A stretch of DNA of 64,000 nt from the NCBI RefSeq assembly GCF_007474605.1, contig NZ_VHKL01000002.1, positions 124,001-188,000 on the forward strand, written 5' to 3'. A program made the position numbers and the translations under genes. Below the pieces are notes generated by a model. That model saw only the letters and a program-made list of their open reading frames with translations, was not told the origin of the DNA and did not search any database. This document shows positions 9,025-17,467 of this stretch, in pieces. The first letter of the stretch is position 1, and each line of letters begins with the position of its first letter. The DNA is from Rhodoligotrophos appendicifer (lineage in GTDB: Bacteria > Pseudomonadota > Alphaproteobacteria > Rhizobiales > Im1).

Positions 9025-10183
9025 CAGTGCGGATCCGTTCAGCTTTGCCACCGGCGGGCAGAGGATCCTCCTCATTTCTCCGCAGCCCTGGGATGGTTTT
9101 CATGTCTCGAAGCATAATTATGCCAAGGAAATCGCCCGGCTCGGCAATGACGTCTATTTCGTCGAGCCTCCCTGTTTCGATCTGAACAGAGGATCGGTGC
9201 GCGTCGCCAAGACGGATTACGAGAAGCTCCACAGGGTCCGTTACGCTCCCCTGTTTCCCTATTGGGTGAAGTTCAAGTTCCGACGCCTGTTCCATCTGCT
9301 CATGCGCCAGCAGGCTCGTCATCTCACCCGAGCATTGGGGTTCTCCCCCGACCTCGTCTGGGATTTCGACAATGCGTTTCAGTTCGACGATCTTTCGGCC
9401 TTCGGGGCAAAATTCAGTATCTTTCACCCGGTGGACGATTTTCGTGCCGGCTCGGGCCATAAGGGCGCGGCGCTGGTGCTGTCGAATTCCCCGCTCTATG
9501 TGGGCCGCAGCGGCGTCGATCCGCAATTTTCCTGCGTCGTGCCCCATGGCCTGCGGTCCGAATATGCCCGACATGCCAAGGGCGTGATGGCCAATCCCGG
9601 ACCCGGCCGCCGCCGGACCGGACCGGTGCGGGCGGGCTATGTGGGAAATCTCGCGCATCCGGGGGTCGACTGGCCGTGCCTGATCGAGACCATGCGAGCC
9701 CATCCCCAGGCCGAGTTCGTCTTCTTCGGACCCTATGACCATGGTCGAGTCCCGCTGCAGACGCTGCGGCAGTTGCCAAACTGCCAGCTGAAGGGGCAGT
9801 GCACCGCGGAGGAAATCCTGCTCGCGGCGCCGGACATCGATCTCTGGCTGCTGTTCTACGACCTCTCGGTCACCGTCGATGGCGGGGTCAATCCGCACAA
9901 GATCATGGAATATCTCGCCACCGGCAAAGTCGTCCTCTCCAACTGGGTGGACGCCCATCGCGGATCGGATCTGATCGTGATGGCGGAGGACCAGACGAAC
10001 AGATCGCTGTGCGGATTGTTCGGAGATGTCGCCGCCCGTACCGAGGATCTGAACAGCGCCGATCTGCAGAAGAAGCGGGCCGCCTTCAGCCTGTGTCATA
10101 CCTATGAACAGAACATCGAGACGATCGCGCGCGCCATCAACCGGACGCGCCTGCTGAGACAGCGCGCCCGGCCGCCGACGTAA
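9017..10183 (+). CDS. Glycosyltransferase (GT-B type)
   Basis: Starting at ATG 9017 inside the end of the acyltransferase gene, this encodes 388 residues; an upstream in-frame start at 8945 would add 24 residues that look like read-through of the neighbour. The N-terminus has LLISPQPWDGFHVSKHNYAKEIA and NDVYFVEPP, seen in bacterial glycosyltransferases that resemble UDP-galactopyranose-type GT-B enzymes. The C-terminus has HKIMEYLATGKVVLSNWVD, matching the donor-binding helix of GT4-like proteins. The role is polysaccharide assembly; specificity is unknown. Confidence 0.72.
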   Translation: MSDSADPFSFATGGQRILLISPQPWDGFHVSKHNYAKEIARLGNDVYFVEPPCFDLNRGSVRVAKTDYEKLHRVRYAPLFPYWVKFKFRRLFHLLMRQQARHLTRALGFSPDLVWDFDNAFQFDDLSAFGAKFSIFHPVDDFRAGSGHKGAALVLSNSPLYVGRSGVDPQFSCVVPHGLRSEYARHAKGVMANPGPGRRRTGPVRAGYVGNLAHPGVDWPCLIETMRAHPQAEFVFFGPYDHGRVPLQTLRQLPNCQLKGQCTAEEILLAAPDIDLWLLFYDLSVTVDGGVNPHKIMEYLATGKVVLSNWVDAHRGSDLIVMAEDQTNRSLCGLFGDVAARTEDLNSADLQKKRAAFSLCHTYEQNIETIARAINRTRLLRQRARPPT

Positions 10184-10210
10184 GCGGCTTCCCCCTTCGT
10201 TCACCAAGAG

Positions 10211-11083
10211 ATGAGAATGGATTTTACCGCCTTACATCGCAGGGCGCTGCGGCGCTTGAAGCTGCCGGCCGTGCTCGCCGCCGCAACGCTGCGCATCGGC
10301 GATCGTCAGTTCCGCACGCCGATGCTGGGCAGAACCATGTGCGAGCCGGCCGAGCCATGGATGCTTGAACTCCTGCACCGGCTGCTGCCGCTCCGCGGCG
10401 GCACGTTCCTCGATGTCGGGGTCAATCTGGGCCAGACGATGCTCGCCGTGATGGCCGTCGATGGACAACGGCCCTATCTGGGCATCGAGCCGAACCCCCA
10501 TTGCGTGGCCTATGCCGAGCGCCTCATGGCGCTGAATGCGTTCACGACCTGCCGGATCGTGCCAGTGGCGCTCGGCCGGTCGCCAGGAGTCCAGCTGTTG
10601 CAGCTCTATTATGCCAGCGCCACCGATGCCTCCGCTTCGCTGGTCGAGGGTTTCCGGCCGGAGCAGCGGATCAGCCGTTTGGTGCCGGTCGCGGTCTTTC
10701 CGTATCGCGCGATCGAAGAGGCCATGAGCGCAGGTCCGCTCAGTTTCGTGAAGATCGACGTGGAGGGCGGGGAGGCGGACGTGCTGCTCACGCTGCGCGA
10801 TGCCGTCTCGGCGTCGCAACCATGGATCATCGCGGAAATCCTCCCCTGCTATTCTGCCGAGGCCGTCGACCGGCTGAGCAGGCAGCAGCAGATCGAGCAG
10901 ATGATGAAGGATCTCGACTACGTGATCTTGCGCATCCGCAAGGGCGACGGCGACCGCCTTGCCGGACTCGATCTCATTGAGGACATCGGCATCCATGGGG
11001 ATCTCAGCGCGTGCGACTATGTGTTCTGTCCCTCCGGCGATGCAGCCAGGGTGCTCGGCATGCCGGTTCAGGCCCAGGGGTGA
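10211..11083 (+). CDS. FkbM family SAM-dependent methyltransferase (second copy)
   Basis: A 290-residue protein with SAM motif FLDVGVNLGQTMLAV (about residues 66-80), acidic loop IEPNPHC and the FkbM signature FVKIDVEGGEADVLL. It differs clearly from the FkbM protein at 2991, so it is a separate family member and not a recent duplicate. Methylation of a second hydroxyl in the repeat unit is the likely role. It begins at ATG 10211, 27 bases after the previous stop, and ends 21 bases before the acetyltransferase. Confidence 0.83.
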   Translation: MRMDFTALHRRALRRLKLPAVLAAATLRIGDRQFRTPMLGRTMCEPAEPWMLELLHRLLPLRGGTFLDVGVNLGQTMLAVMAVDGQRPYLGIEPNPHCVAYAERLMALNAFTTCRIVPVALGRSPGVQLLQLYYASATDASASLVEGFRPEQRISRLVPVAVFPYRAIEEAMSAGPLSFVKIDVEGGEADVLLTLRDAVSASQPWIIAEILPCYSAEAVDRLSRQQQIEQMMKDLDYVILRIRKGDGDRLAGLDLIEDIGIHGDLSACDYVFCPSGDAARVLGMPVQAQG

Positions 11084-11104
11084 ATCATCGACACTCGCCC
11101 GAAC

Positions 11105-11671
11105 ATGCCCGGTGACAAGGGTCCGTCCGTGACGCTCGAGGGGTATTCCACCGAGAGTTTCTCGCGAGGCCGTCCGTGGGCCATAGAGGTGCTCTGGCAC
11201 ATCGTGCAGGCGGTGCTGATCCGGTCGGTGCTGCCGGGATCTGCCCATCGCAGGGTTCTGCTGCGGCTGTTCGGGGCGTGCATCGGTCGGGGCGTGGTCA
11301 TCCGGCCAGGGGTGCGCGTCAAGTTTCCCTGGAGATTGTCGGTGGGCGACCACAGCTGGATCGGGGAAGATGTCTGGATCGACAATCTGGCACCGGTCTC
11401 CATCGGATCGAATTGCTGCATCTCCCAGGGCGCCTATCTCTGCACCGGAAACCATGACTGGACGCGGGGGACGTTCAACCTGATCACACAGCCGATCGCG
11501 CTCCGGGACGGGAGCTGGATCGCGGCACGGGGGGTGGTCGGGCCCGGCGTCGTGGTCGAGGAAGGGGCCGTGCTGTCCCTGGGAAGCGTCGCGACGTCGC
11601 GACTGTGCTCCTGGCAGATCCATGCCGGCGTTCCCGCGCTTCCCATCGGGCCGCGGGTGGTCGAGACGTAA
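11105..11671 (+). CDS. WcaF-like putative colanic-acid-type acetyltransferase
   Basis: A 188-residue left-handed beta-helix acyltransferase. The N-terminal helix SRGRPWAIEVLWHIVQAVL and following LPGSAHRRVLLRLFGACIGRGVVIRPGV match the WcaF family from exopolysaccharide clusters. Hexapeptide turns follow through WIGEDVWIDNLAPVSIGSNCCISQGAYLCTGNHDW, with the conserved catalytic His in the GNHDW motif. It probably adds acetyl from acetyl-CoA to a sugar hydroxyl. It ends 44 bases before the GT2 gene. Confidence 0.85.
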   Translation: MPGDKGPSVTLEGYSTESFSRGRPWAIEVLWHIVQAVLIRSVLPGSAHRRVLLRLFGACIGRGVVIRPGVRVKFPWRLSVGDHSWIGEDVWIDNLAPVSIGSNCCISQGAYLCTGNHDWTRGTFNLITQPIALRDGSWIAARGVVGPGVVVEEGAVLSLGSVATSRLCSWQIHAGVPALPIGPRVVET

Positions 11672-11715
11672 TTCACCCGCCGAATTCCCTATGGCTCACG
11701 ACATCAGGACCGCAT

Positions 11716-12471
11716 GTGACGAAGATCTCGGTCATCACTGCAACTTTCAATTGCGTCCACACCATTGGCGATTGTGTCGGCTCCCTGGCACAGCAAACGC
11801 ACAAGAGGGTGGAGCACATCGTCATCGACGGAGCGAGCCGCGACGGTACGGCAGAGTTTCTGCAAGGACACCGGCAGCATTTCGCCACTCTGGTCAGCGA
11901 GCGTGACAAGGGCCTCTACCACGCCCTGAACAAAGGGTTGGCGCGGGTGACGGGGGATGTGGTCGGGTTCCTCCACGCGGACGACCTCTATGCCGATGCC
12001 GGCGTGTTGAGGCGCATCGCGCATGAATTTGCCGATCCCGGCGTCGAGGCCGTGTTCGGTGACCTCGTCTATGTGAGCAAAGAAGCTCCTCATCGCATCA
12101 TCCGCTATTGGCGGGCGGGTGAATTCAACGCCGAGAACTTGCGTTCCGGCTGGATGCCGCCGCATCCGACCCTGTATCTGCGGCGTCGGCTCTATGAGCA
12201 ATTCGGGTGTTTCGATACGAGTTATGAGATCGCTGCGGATTACGATTTCATGCTCCGCATCCTGACCTCCATCACGGGGAGGGTGATCTATCTGCCCCGG
12301 GTGCTGGTGCGCATGCGGGCGGGCGGAATCAGCAATCGTTCGCTGTCCAATGTGCTGAAGAAATCCGCGGAGGATCTGAGGGCCCTACGCGGGAATGGCG
12401 TGGGCGGGGTGAGGACACTCATGCTGAAGAACGGATCCAAGATGAAGCAATTGCTGCATCGGCCGTCGTGA
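11716..12471 (+). CDS. Glycosyltransferase family 2
   Basis: A 251-residue GT-A enzyme starting at GTG 11716, the only start that gives the canonical beginning KISVITATFNC; the frame is open upstream only as overlap with WcaF. It has IDGASRDGT, SERDKGLYHALNKG and a metal-binding acidic cluster FLHADD (residues 85-90), as in WcaA/WcaE-like transferases of exopolysaccharide loci. It probably adds a sugar from a UDP or GDP donor. It is the last gene of the + strand EPS run; a possible hairpin terminator follows at 12479. Confidence 0.88.
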   Translation: MTKISVITATFNCVHTIGDCVGSLAQQTHKRVEHIVIDGASRDGTAEFLQGHRQHFATLVSERDKGLYHALNKGLARVTGDVVGFLHADDLYADAGVLRRIAHEFADPGVEAVFGDLVYVSKEAPHRIIRYWRAGEFNAENLRSGWMPPHPTLYLRRRLYEQFGCFDTSYEIAADYDFMLRILTSITGRVIYLPRVLVRMRAGGISNRSLSNVLKKSAEDLRALRGNGVGGVRTLMLKNGSKMKQLLHRPS

Positions 12472-12478
12472 GCGCCTT

Positions 12479-12520
12479 CGAGCGGTGCTCCCGCACCTAG
12501 GGGCAGGGGATCACCGCTCG
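12479..12520. terminator. Candidate hairpin between convergent EPS and TRAP genes
   Basis: A perfect 9-base inverted repeat, CGAGCGGTG (12479-12487) and CACCGCTCG (12512-12520), encloses a 24-base spacer. It lies between the stop of the + strand GT2 gene and the stop of the - strand TRAP DctP gene, where a bidirectional terminator is expected. No T-run follows on either strand and the loop is long, so it may be a weak or factor-assisted terminator. Confidence 0.4.
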
Positions 12521-12584
12521 CAGTTTGACGGGGACGGTCAGTGCTGGGTTCAGGGCACCTTGCCCTGCGCCGGCTTTCGTTCGC

Positions 12585-13625
12585 TCAGTTGGCCGGTGCT
12601 TTGGCCAGTGCCTTCTTCAGGGCGTTCCAAGCGGGTGCCGCACGTTCGTTCGTGCTGAGCATTTCGTCGCCGATGGGAGAGACTTTCGCGAAAAGATCGG
12701 CACGCTCCTGGTCGGAGAGGACGACCAGGGTGACACCAGCGTCAGTCCACTGCTTATCGGACTTGGCGGCAAAATCCTTCGAGATCTTCGTGCCCTCATC
12801 CTGCATTTCATGGGCTGTGTCGATCACGATCGCCTTCAGATCGGCAGGCAGCTGGTCGAGCCAGGACTGGCTCACCCAAGCGCCACTGAAGATCATGCCG
12901 GTCTCCTCCTTGATGGCGTATTTCGCCGTGTCAAAGAACTTCATGCCGCCCATGACGACGAGACTGGTGCGGACCGCGTCGATGGTGCCGGTCTGCAGCG
13001 CCGGCAGGGCCTCGGTGAAGTCCATGGAGACGCCCGTCATGCCGAGGGCGGCGGCGAGCTTCTGCTCCATGGGAGAGGCCAGGACCCGGGTCTTGAAGCC
13101 CTTTACGCTCTCGATGTTCTCGATCGGCTTTACGCTGGTGATCGCGGTCGGACCGTAGATCCACAGAGCCACGCCCCGAATGCCGGCCTCGGCGGCCTGA
13201 TTGAGATAAATCTCCTGGAACTCAGGATCGGTCACAACGGCATGGGCATGGTCCATGCTCTTGAATTGACCGGGCGCATCGACAGCCTGAAAGCCCGGAT
13301 TGATGCCGGCGAGAAAGCCGGGGGGAGAAATGAACATCTCCTGGGTGCCGAACTGCAGGCCCTCGATCTGGCGCGCTGCGGTGCCGAGCTGGCCCGCGGG
13401 AAAGATTTCCACCTTGATCCGATTGTCGGAGCGCTTCTGCACCTCCTCGGCATAGCGCTTGGCGAATTCGTGGAACGGGTCGTTGATGGTGGTGAAGCCG
13501 ATCTTCATGGTGAATTCCTGCGCCCAGGCGGAGGCCGAGGTCAGAACAGGAGCGATGGCCAGCACGGAAAGGGTAACGGCGGCGCGAAGGAGAGCGGCGC
13601 GTCGTGAAGCTCGAAAGGAAAACAT
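12585..13625 (-). CDS. TRAP transporter substrate-binding protein (DctP family)
   Basis: A 346-residue periplasmic solute receptor starting at ATG 13625. A Sec signal peptide is clear: FRASRRAALLRAAV, a hydrophobic core and cleavage near SASAWA-QEF. The mature part has MKIGFTTINDPFHEFAKRYAEEV and QIEGLQFGTQEMFISP, typical of DctP proteins that bind organic anions through a conserved Arg. It lies directly downstream of DctM (17-base gap). The matching small DctQ gene is on the other strand at 16955, next to a GMC oxidoreductase. The ligand may be an organic acid substrate of the adjacent oxidative enzymes. Confidence 0.9.
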   Translation of the reverse strand: MFSFRASRRAALLRAAVTLSVLAIAPVLTSASAWAQEFTMKIGFTTINDPFHEFAKRYAEEVQKRSDNRIKVEIFPAGQLGTAARQIEGLQFGTQEMFISPPGFLAGINPGFQAVDAPGQFKSMDHAHAVVTDPEFQEIYLNQAAEAGIRGVALWIYGPTAITSVKPIENIESVKGFKTRVLASPMEQKLAAALGMTGVSMDFTEALPALQTGTIDAVRTSLVVMGGMKFFDTAKYAIKEETGMIFSGAWVSQSWLDQLPADLKAIVIDTAHEMQDEGTKISKDFAAKSDKQWTDAGVTLVVLSDQERADLFAKVSPIGDEMLSTNERAAPAWNALKKALAKAPAN

Positions 13626-13642
13626 GTCCACTCCTGGGTTTG

Positions 13643-14914
13643 TTATTGGAAAAATCTCAACAGAAACAGCGACATCTCGGGAACGGCCGTGAGAATTGCG
13701 AGGCCCAGAAGATAGACGCCGATAAAGGGAAGAAGGCCGCGATAGAGTTCGGAGGTCTTCACGCCGAGCGTCGCCTGGGCCACGAAGATGTTCAATCCGA
13801 AGGGGGGCGAGAACATGCCGATGCTCAAGTTCACGGTCATGATCAGGCCGAAGTGGATGAGGTCGATCCCGAGGCTCTTGGCGATGGGAACCAGGAGCGG
13901 GGTGAGGACCAGGATCGCCGAAATGGGATCGATGAAGCAGCCGACGATCAGCAGCAGGATGTTCATCATGAGCAGGAAGAGCCAGACGGGCGCGCCGACG
14001 TCCTGGATGGCTGCAACGATCTGCTGAGGGAGGCCAAGTACGGTGACGAGCCAGGAGACCACGCCCGCAGCGGCGACGATGATCATGATCTGCCCGGTCA
14101 AGGCGGCGGAATCGATGGCGAGGCGCCAGACATCGGCGAAAGTGAGGTCGCGATAGATGAGCAAGGTGACGATCAGCGCATAGACGCAGGCGATGCCGGC
14201 CGCCTCCGTGGGCGAGAAGACACCGGAATAGATGCCGCCGAGCACGATGAGCGGCGTCAGGAGCGCCCAAAAGCCGTTGCGGCTGGCCTCCAGCAGTCGC
14301 CTGATGGAGAATTCCGAGCTCTCGCGGATGTCCATGCGCCACGCGTAGACGTAAATGTAAAGGCCCATCAGGAGGGCCAGAAAGAGCCCAGGGATGATGC
14401 CGGCGAGGAACAGTTGCGATACGGATTGCTCGGCCGACACGCAATAGAGGATCATCGCGATGGACGGCGGGATGACGATCGCAATCCCGCCGGCGGCGGT
14501 GATCAAGCCGCTGGAGAAGCTCTCATTATAACCGGAGGAGCGAAGATTGGGGTACATGAGCCGCCCGATGGCCGCGACGGTCGCGGGGCTGGAGCCGCTC
14601 AGGGCGCCGAAGACCGTGCTTGCGCCGACGGTCGCCAAGGGCATCGCACCGCGGCGGCCGCCGAGCAGAGCCAAGACCCACTCGATGATCCGGCGGGACA
14701 TGCTGCCGCGCGCCATCAACTCGCCGGCGAAGATGAAGAAGGGGATCGCCAGAAGGGAGAATTTGTCGAGGCTGCCGAACATCACCTGATGCAAGGCGGA
14801 GGACGGCATCGGCATCGCGAAGCCGAGCAGGAGAAGGGCCGTCGCGAGTAACAGAATGAAGATCGGAAAGCCGATCAGCAGAAATACAAACGGAACGCCG
14901 CCGATCAGCCACAT
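13643..14914 (-). CDS. TRAP transporter large permease (DctM family)
   Basis: A 423-residue membrane protein of about 12-13 segments with the DctM landmarks FFIFAGELMARGSMSRRIIEW, GALSGSSPATVAAIGRLMYP and CFIDPISAILVLTPLL. It should couple sodium-driven import to the DctP receptor encoded downstream. It starts at ATG 14914 with a GGG-rich ribosome-binding region. No DctQ gene lies upstream on this strand; the likely partner is the + strand gene at 16955, so the three-part transporter is split over two divergent transcripts. Confidence 0.92.
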   Translation of the reverse strand: MWLIGGVPFVFLLIGFPIFILLLATALLLLGFAMPMPSSALHQVMFGSLDKFSLLAIPFFIFAGELMARGSMSRRIIEWVLALLGGRRGAMPLATVGASTVFGALSGSSPATVAAIGRLMYPNLRSSGYNESFSSGLITAAGGIAIVIPPSIAMILYCVSAEQSVSQLFLAGIIPGLFLALLMGLYIYVYAWRMDIRESSEFSIRRLLEASRNGFWALLTPLIVLGGIYSGVFSPTEAAGIACVYALIVTLLIYRDLTFADVWRLAIDSAALTGQIMIIVAAAGVVSWLVTVLGLPQQIVAAIQDVGAPVWLFLLMMNILLLIVGCFIDPISAILVLTPLLVPIAKSLGIDLIHFGLIMTVNLSIGMFSPPFGLNIFVAQATLGVKTSELYRGLLPFIGVYLLGLAILTAVPEMSLFLLRFFQ

Positions 14915-15276
14915 GCCGGGAGACCCTGCGAAGGCAGCATCGTGGCGCAGGCCAGAATTCCGGACATGTCAAAGGCCTCCCCGTGGCGATGGCGGCTCTA
15001 TGGAGCGGCAGCCTTGTCGCGACTGGCGGGACAAAAGCATCTGACCCCGGGAAAGGCAAAAGAGGTAATTTCATAACGACCATGAGGAAGTTAGAGGGTT
15101 CGGCCGGATTCCCGTGAAGCTGCGTCCGTTTCCCCATGAAGGATGTTCATGGGAGCCAGCGGAATACCTCATTTGTCTCGCAGGACATGTCCCGGCACTT
15201 TGGCGCCGTGGTGGCCCCAGGCCGTCAGATCGAAGCGAGCGGCCATAAGCTCTGCACCAGCGGGACGAATCAGCGG
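14915..15276. promoter_or_regulatory. Divergent intergenic region with palindromes
   Basis: These 362 bases separate DctM (-) from the GMC oxidoreductase (+) and must hold both promoters. The strongest element is CCCATGAA-ggatg-TTCATGGG (15133-15153), a perfect 8+8 inverted repeat with a 5-base centre. Two short palindromes, GACATGTC (14963-14970) and GGACATGTCC (15183-15192), flank it. These are plausible operators for the FCD-type GntR regulator encoded at 17468, which is an inference. I see no convincing additional gene here; an in-frame upstream extension of the GMC gene reaches 15136 but lacks coding character. Confidence 0.5.
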
Positions 15277-16926
15277 ATGAACGAACAGGATGCAGGCCGG
15301 CGCGGCGGGCGCGCTGGAGAGGATGCGGGGACCTATGATTATGTCATCGTGGGCGGCGGTTCGGCCGGCTGCGTGTTGGCCAATCGTCTCACGCGTGATC
15401 CGAAGATCAAGGTGTTGCTGCTGGAGGCGGGACCGCGCGACCGGTATATCTGGCTTCATATTCCCATCGGCTACTACTTCACCTTCGGCAATCCACGCGT
15501 CGACTGGTGTTTCACCACTGAGCCCGAGCCAGGCCTGAAGGGCCGGCAGATCAAATATCCCCGGGGCAAGGTTCTGGGAGGCAGCTCGTCGATCAATGCG
15601 ATGGTCTATATCCGCGGCCAGGATGCCGACTACGACCATTGGGAAGCGCTCGGAAATTCCGGCTGGGGGTGGACGGACGTGCTTCCCTATTTCAAGCGGT
15701 CCGAGAGCCATGTGGACGGGGCCAGCGAATTTCACGGCGGCAGCGGTGAGCTGGCCGTCGAACATATCGGAGAAAGCTGGGAGATCCTCGATTCCTTCGA
15801 ACAGGCCACCCTGGAGAGCGGGGTCCCGGCCACGGATGATTTCAATCGGGGCAACAATGAAGGGGTCGGCCGCTTTCAGCTGACGCGCCGCAATGGCTTG
15901 CGCTGCAGCGCAGCGGGGGCCTTTCTCAAGCCGGCGAGGGGGCGTCCCAACCTCACCATCATGACCGAGGCCAAAACCAAGGCGCTGATCCTCGAGGGCG
16001 GACGCTGCACCGGAGTGCAGTTCGATCGCCGGGGCAAGAGCATGCATGCCTCGGCCGGGCACGAGGTCATTCTCTCCGCCGGCGCCATCGGCTCGCCGCA
16101 TCTGCTGCAATTGTCGGGCATCGGCAATCCGGAGCACCTGAAATCGGTCGGTATCCCCGTCCAGCACGCCTCGCCGGGAGTCGGAGAGAACCTCCAGGAC
16201 CACATGTCCTTGCGGATGATGTATCGCGTTCGCGACACGGTCACCCTGAACGAGCAGGCGAACAGTCTGTTCAGCAAGATCGGCATGGGATTGCGCTATG
16301 CGCTGTACCGGAAGGGGCCGCTGACGATCCCGCCCGCGCTGGTCAACGCCTTCACCAAATCCGACCCGCAGCTGAACCGGCCCGACGTCCAGTTCGTCGC
16401 CTATCCCGTCACTTTCGACAAGGTCGGCGATCCGCCGCACCCGTTCCCCGGCTTTACCGCGTCGGCCTGTCTGCTGCATCCCCATGGCCGGGGCAGCGTG
16501 CGGCTGCGGTCAAGCCAACCGAATGACGATCCCCGCATCCAGCTCAATTTCCTCACCGACGAGGCCGACCGCGAAACGGCGGTGAAGGCGATGCGGGCAG
16601 TTCGCCGAGCGGTCGCCTGTCCCGCGCTGAAGCGGTTCGATCCGCAGGAAATCCAGCCGGGACCCGCCGTGCAGACGGACGATGAATTGAGGGAGGCGGC
16701 CGCGAATATCGGCATGACCATCTTCCATCCCGTGGGCACGTGCAAGATGGGATCCGATGACCGAAGTGTCGTCGATGCAAGGCTGCGGTTCCGGGGCATC
16801 GCCGGGCTCAGGGTCGTGGACGCCTCGATCATGCCGACAATCACCTCCGGCAATACCAATGCCCCGACGATCATGATCGCGGAGAAGGCCTCCGACATGA
16901 TCCTCGAAGACAGGAGGGCAAATTGA
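15277..16926 (+). CDS. GMC family oxidoreductase (choline dehydrogenase-like)
   Basis: A 549-residue FAD enzyme. The dinucleotide motif YVIVGGGSAGCVLANRL begins at about residue 22, followed by the GMC signature PRGKVLGGSSSINAMVYIRG and the C-terminal NIGMTIFHPVGTCKMG, whose His is the usual catalytic base, and TSGNTNAPTIMIAEKA. Family members oxidise primary alcohols to aldehydes. ATG 15277 is preferred because it puts the FAD motif near the N-terminus; a longer start at 15136 is possible. It is followed after 28 bases by a TRAP DctQ gene, so the alcohol may be imported by the adjacent TRAP system. Confidence 0.88.
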   Translation: MNEQDAGRRGGRAGEDAGTYDYVIVGGGSAGCVLANRLTRDPKIKVLLLEAGPRDRYIWLHIPIGYYFTFGNPRVDWCFTTEPEPGLKGRQIKYPRGKVLGGSSSINAMVYIRGQDADYDHWEALGNSGWGWTDVLPYFKRSESHVDGASEFHGGSGELAVEHIGESWEILDSFEQATLESGVPATDDFNRGNNEGVGRFQLTRRNGLRCSAAGAFLKPARGRPNLTIMTEAKTKALILEGGRCTGVQFDRRGKSMHASAGHEVILSAGAIGSPHLLQLSGIGNPEHLKSVGIPVQHASPGVGENLQDHMSLRMMYRVRDTVTLNEQANSLFSKIGMGLRYALYRKGPLTIPPALVNAFTKSDPQLNRPDVQFVAYPVTFDKVGDPPHPFPGFTASACLLHPHGRGSVRLRSSQPNDDPRIQLNFLTDEADRETAVKAMRAVRRAVACPALKRFDPQEIQPGPAVQTDDELREAAANIGMTIFHPVGTCKMGSDDRSVVDARLRFRGIAGLRVVDASIMPTITSGNTNAPTIMIAEKASDMILEDRRAN

Positions 16927-16954
16927 TCGGAGACGGATCGAGGAGGCAGGAGTG

Positions 16955-17464
16955 ATGGGGACGCTTGCAAAAGTCGTCGGAGGGATCTGCGCCGTCTTCA
17001 TGCTGGTGGGCATCGGCGTCAATTTCGCCAATGTCGTCGGCCGCTACGTGTTTGCAGCGCCCTTCACCTGGGCGGAGGATTTCCTCGTCTATGCCAATAT
17101 CTGGCTGGTCTTTCTCGGCGCAGCGCTGATCTCGTTCCAGGACCGGCATCTCAGCATGGACCTCCTTCGCAGCCGGCTTTCCGGGCGCAAGGAAGGCGTG
17201 CTCAGCCTCGTCATCCTCGTCGTCTCCCTGGTGACCTGCGGGATCGTGACCTGGATCTCGGCGCAATTCGTGCTGCGCGTCTACAAGATGGGCCAGGAAT
17301 CAATCTCCCTGGAAGTGCCGATGTACCTCTTCCACTCGGCCGTGCTGGTGGGCTTCAGCCTCATCTCACTCGCGCTGGTGGTGCATCTGGTGCGCCTTAT
17401 CCGCAACAGGCTGATCGTGACGCGGAGCCAGCCGACCGAGCCCATCGAGGATGTGGTGATCTGA
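16955..17464 (+). CDS. TRAP transporter small permease (DctQ family)
   Basis: A 169-residue protein with four membrane segments and the DctQ pattern NVVGRYVFAAPFTWAEDFLVY. AGGAGG at 16941-16946 lies 8 bases before ATG 16955, favouring this start over GTG 16952. It completes the transporter whose DctM and DctP genes lie at 12585-14914 on the opposite strand. Being cotranscribed with the GMC oxidoreductase ties transport to alcohol oxidation. Its stop lies 3 bases from the stop of the convergent GntR gene, leaving no room for a terminator. Confidence 0.9.
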   Translation: MGTLAKVVGGICAVFMLVGIGVNFANVVGRYVFAAPFTWAEDFLVYANIWLVFLGAALISFQDRHLSMDLLRSRLSGRKEGVLSLVILVVSLVTCGIVTWISAQFVLRVYKMGQESISLEVPMYLFHSAVLVGFSLISLALVVHLVRLIRNRLIVTRSQPTEPIEDVVI

Positions 17465-17467
17465 CCA

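Noticed and set aside
12585-14444. Single 619-residue frame covering DctP plus upstream sequence
   Set aside because: The upstream part is antiparallel-frame read-through of DctM; the signal peptide at ATG 13625 marks the real start.
12525-14851. Long + strand open frames opposite DctP and DctM
   Set aside because: Shadow frames of well-supported TRAP genes, with no recognisable domain.
15136-15276. Longer N-terminus for the GMC oxidoreductase
   Set aside because: It would put about 47 extra non-homologous residues before the FAD motif and cover the 15133 palindrome; kept only as an alternative.
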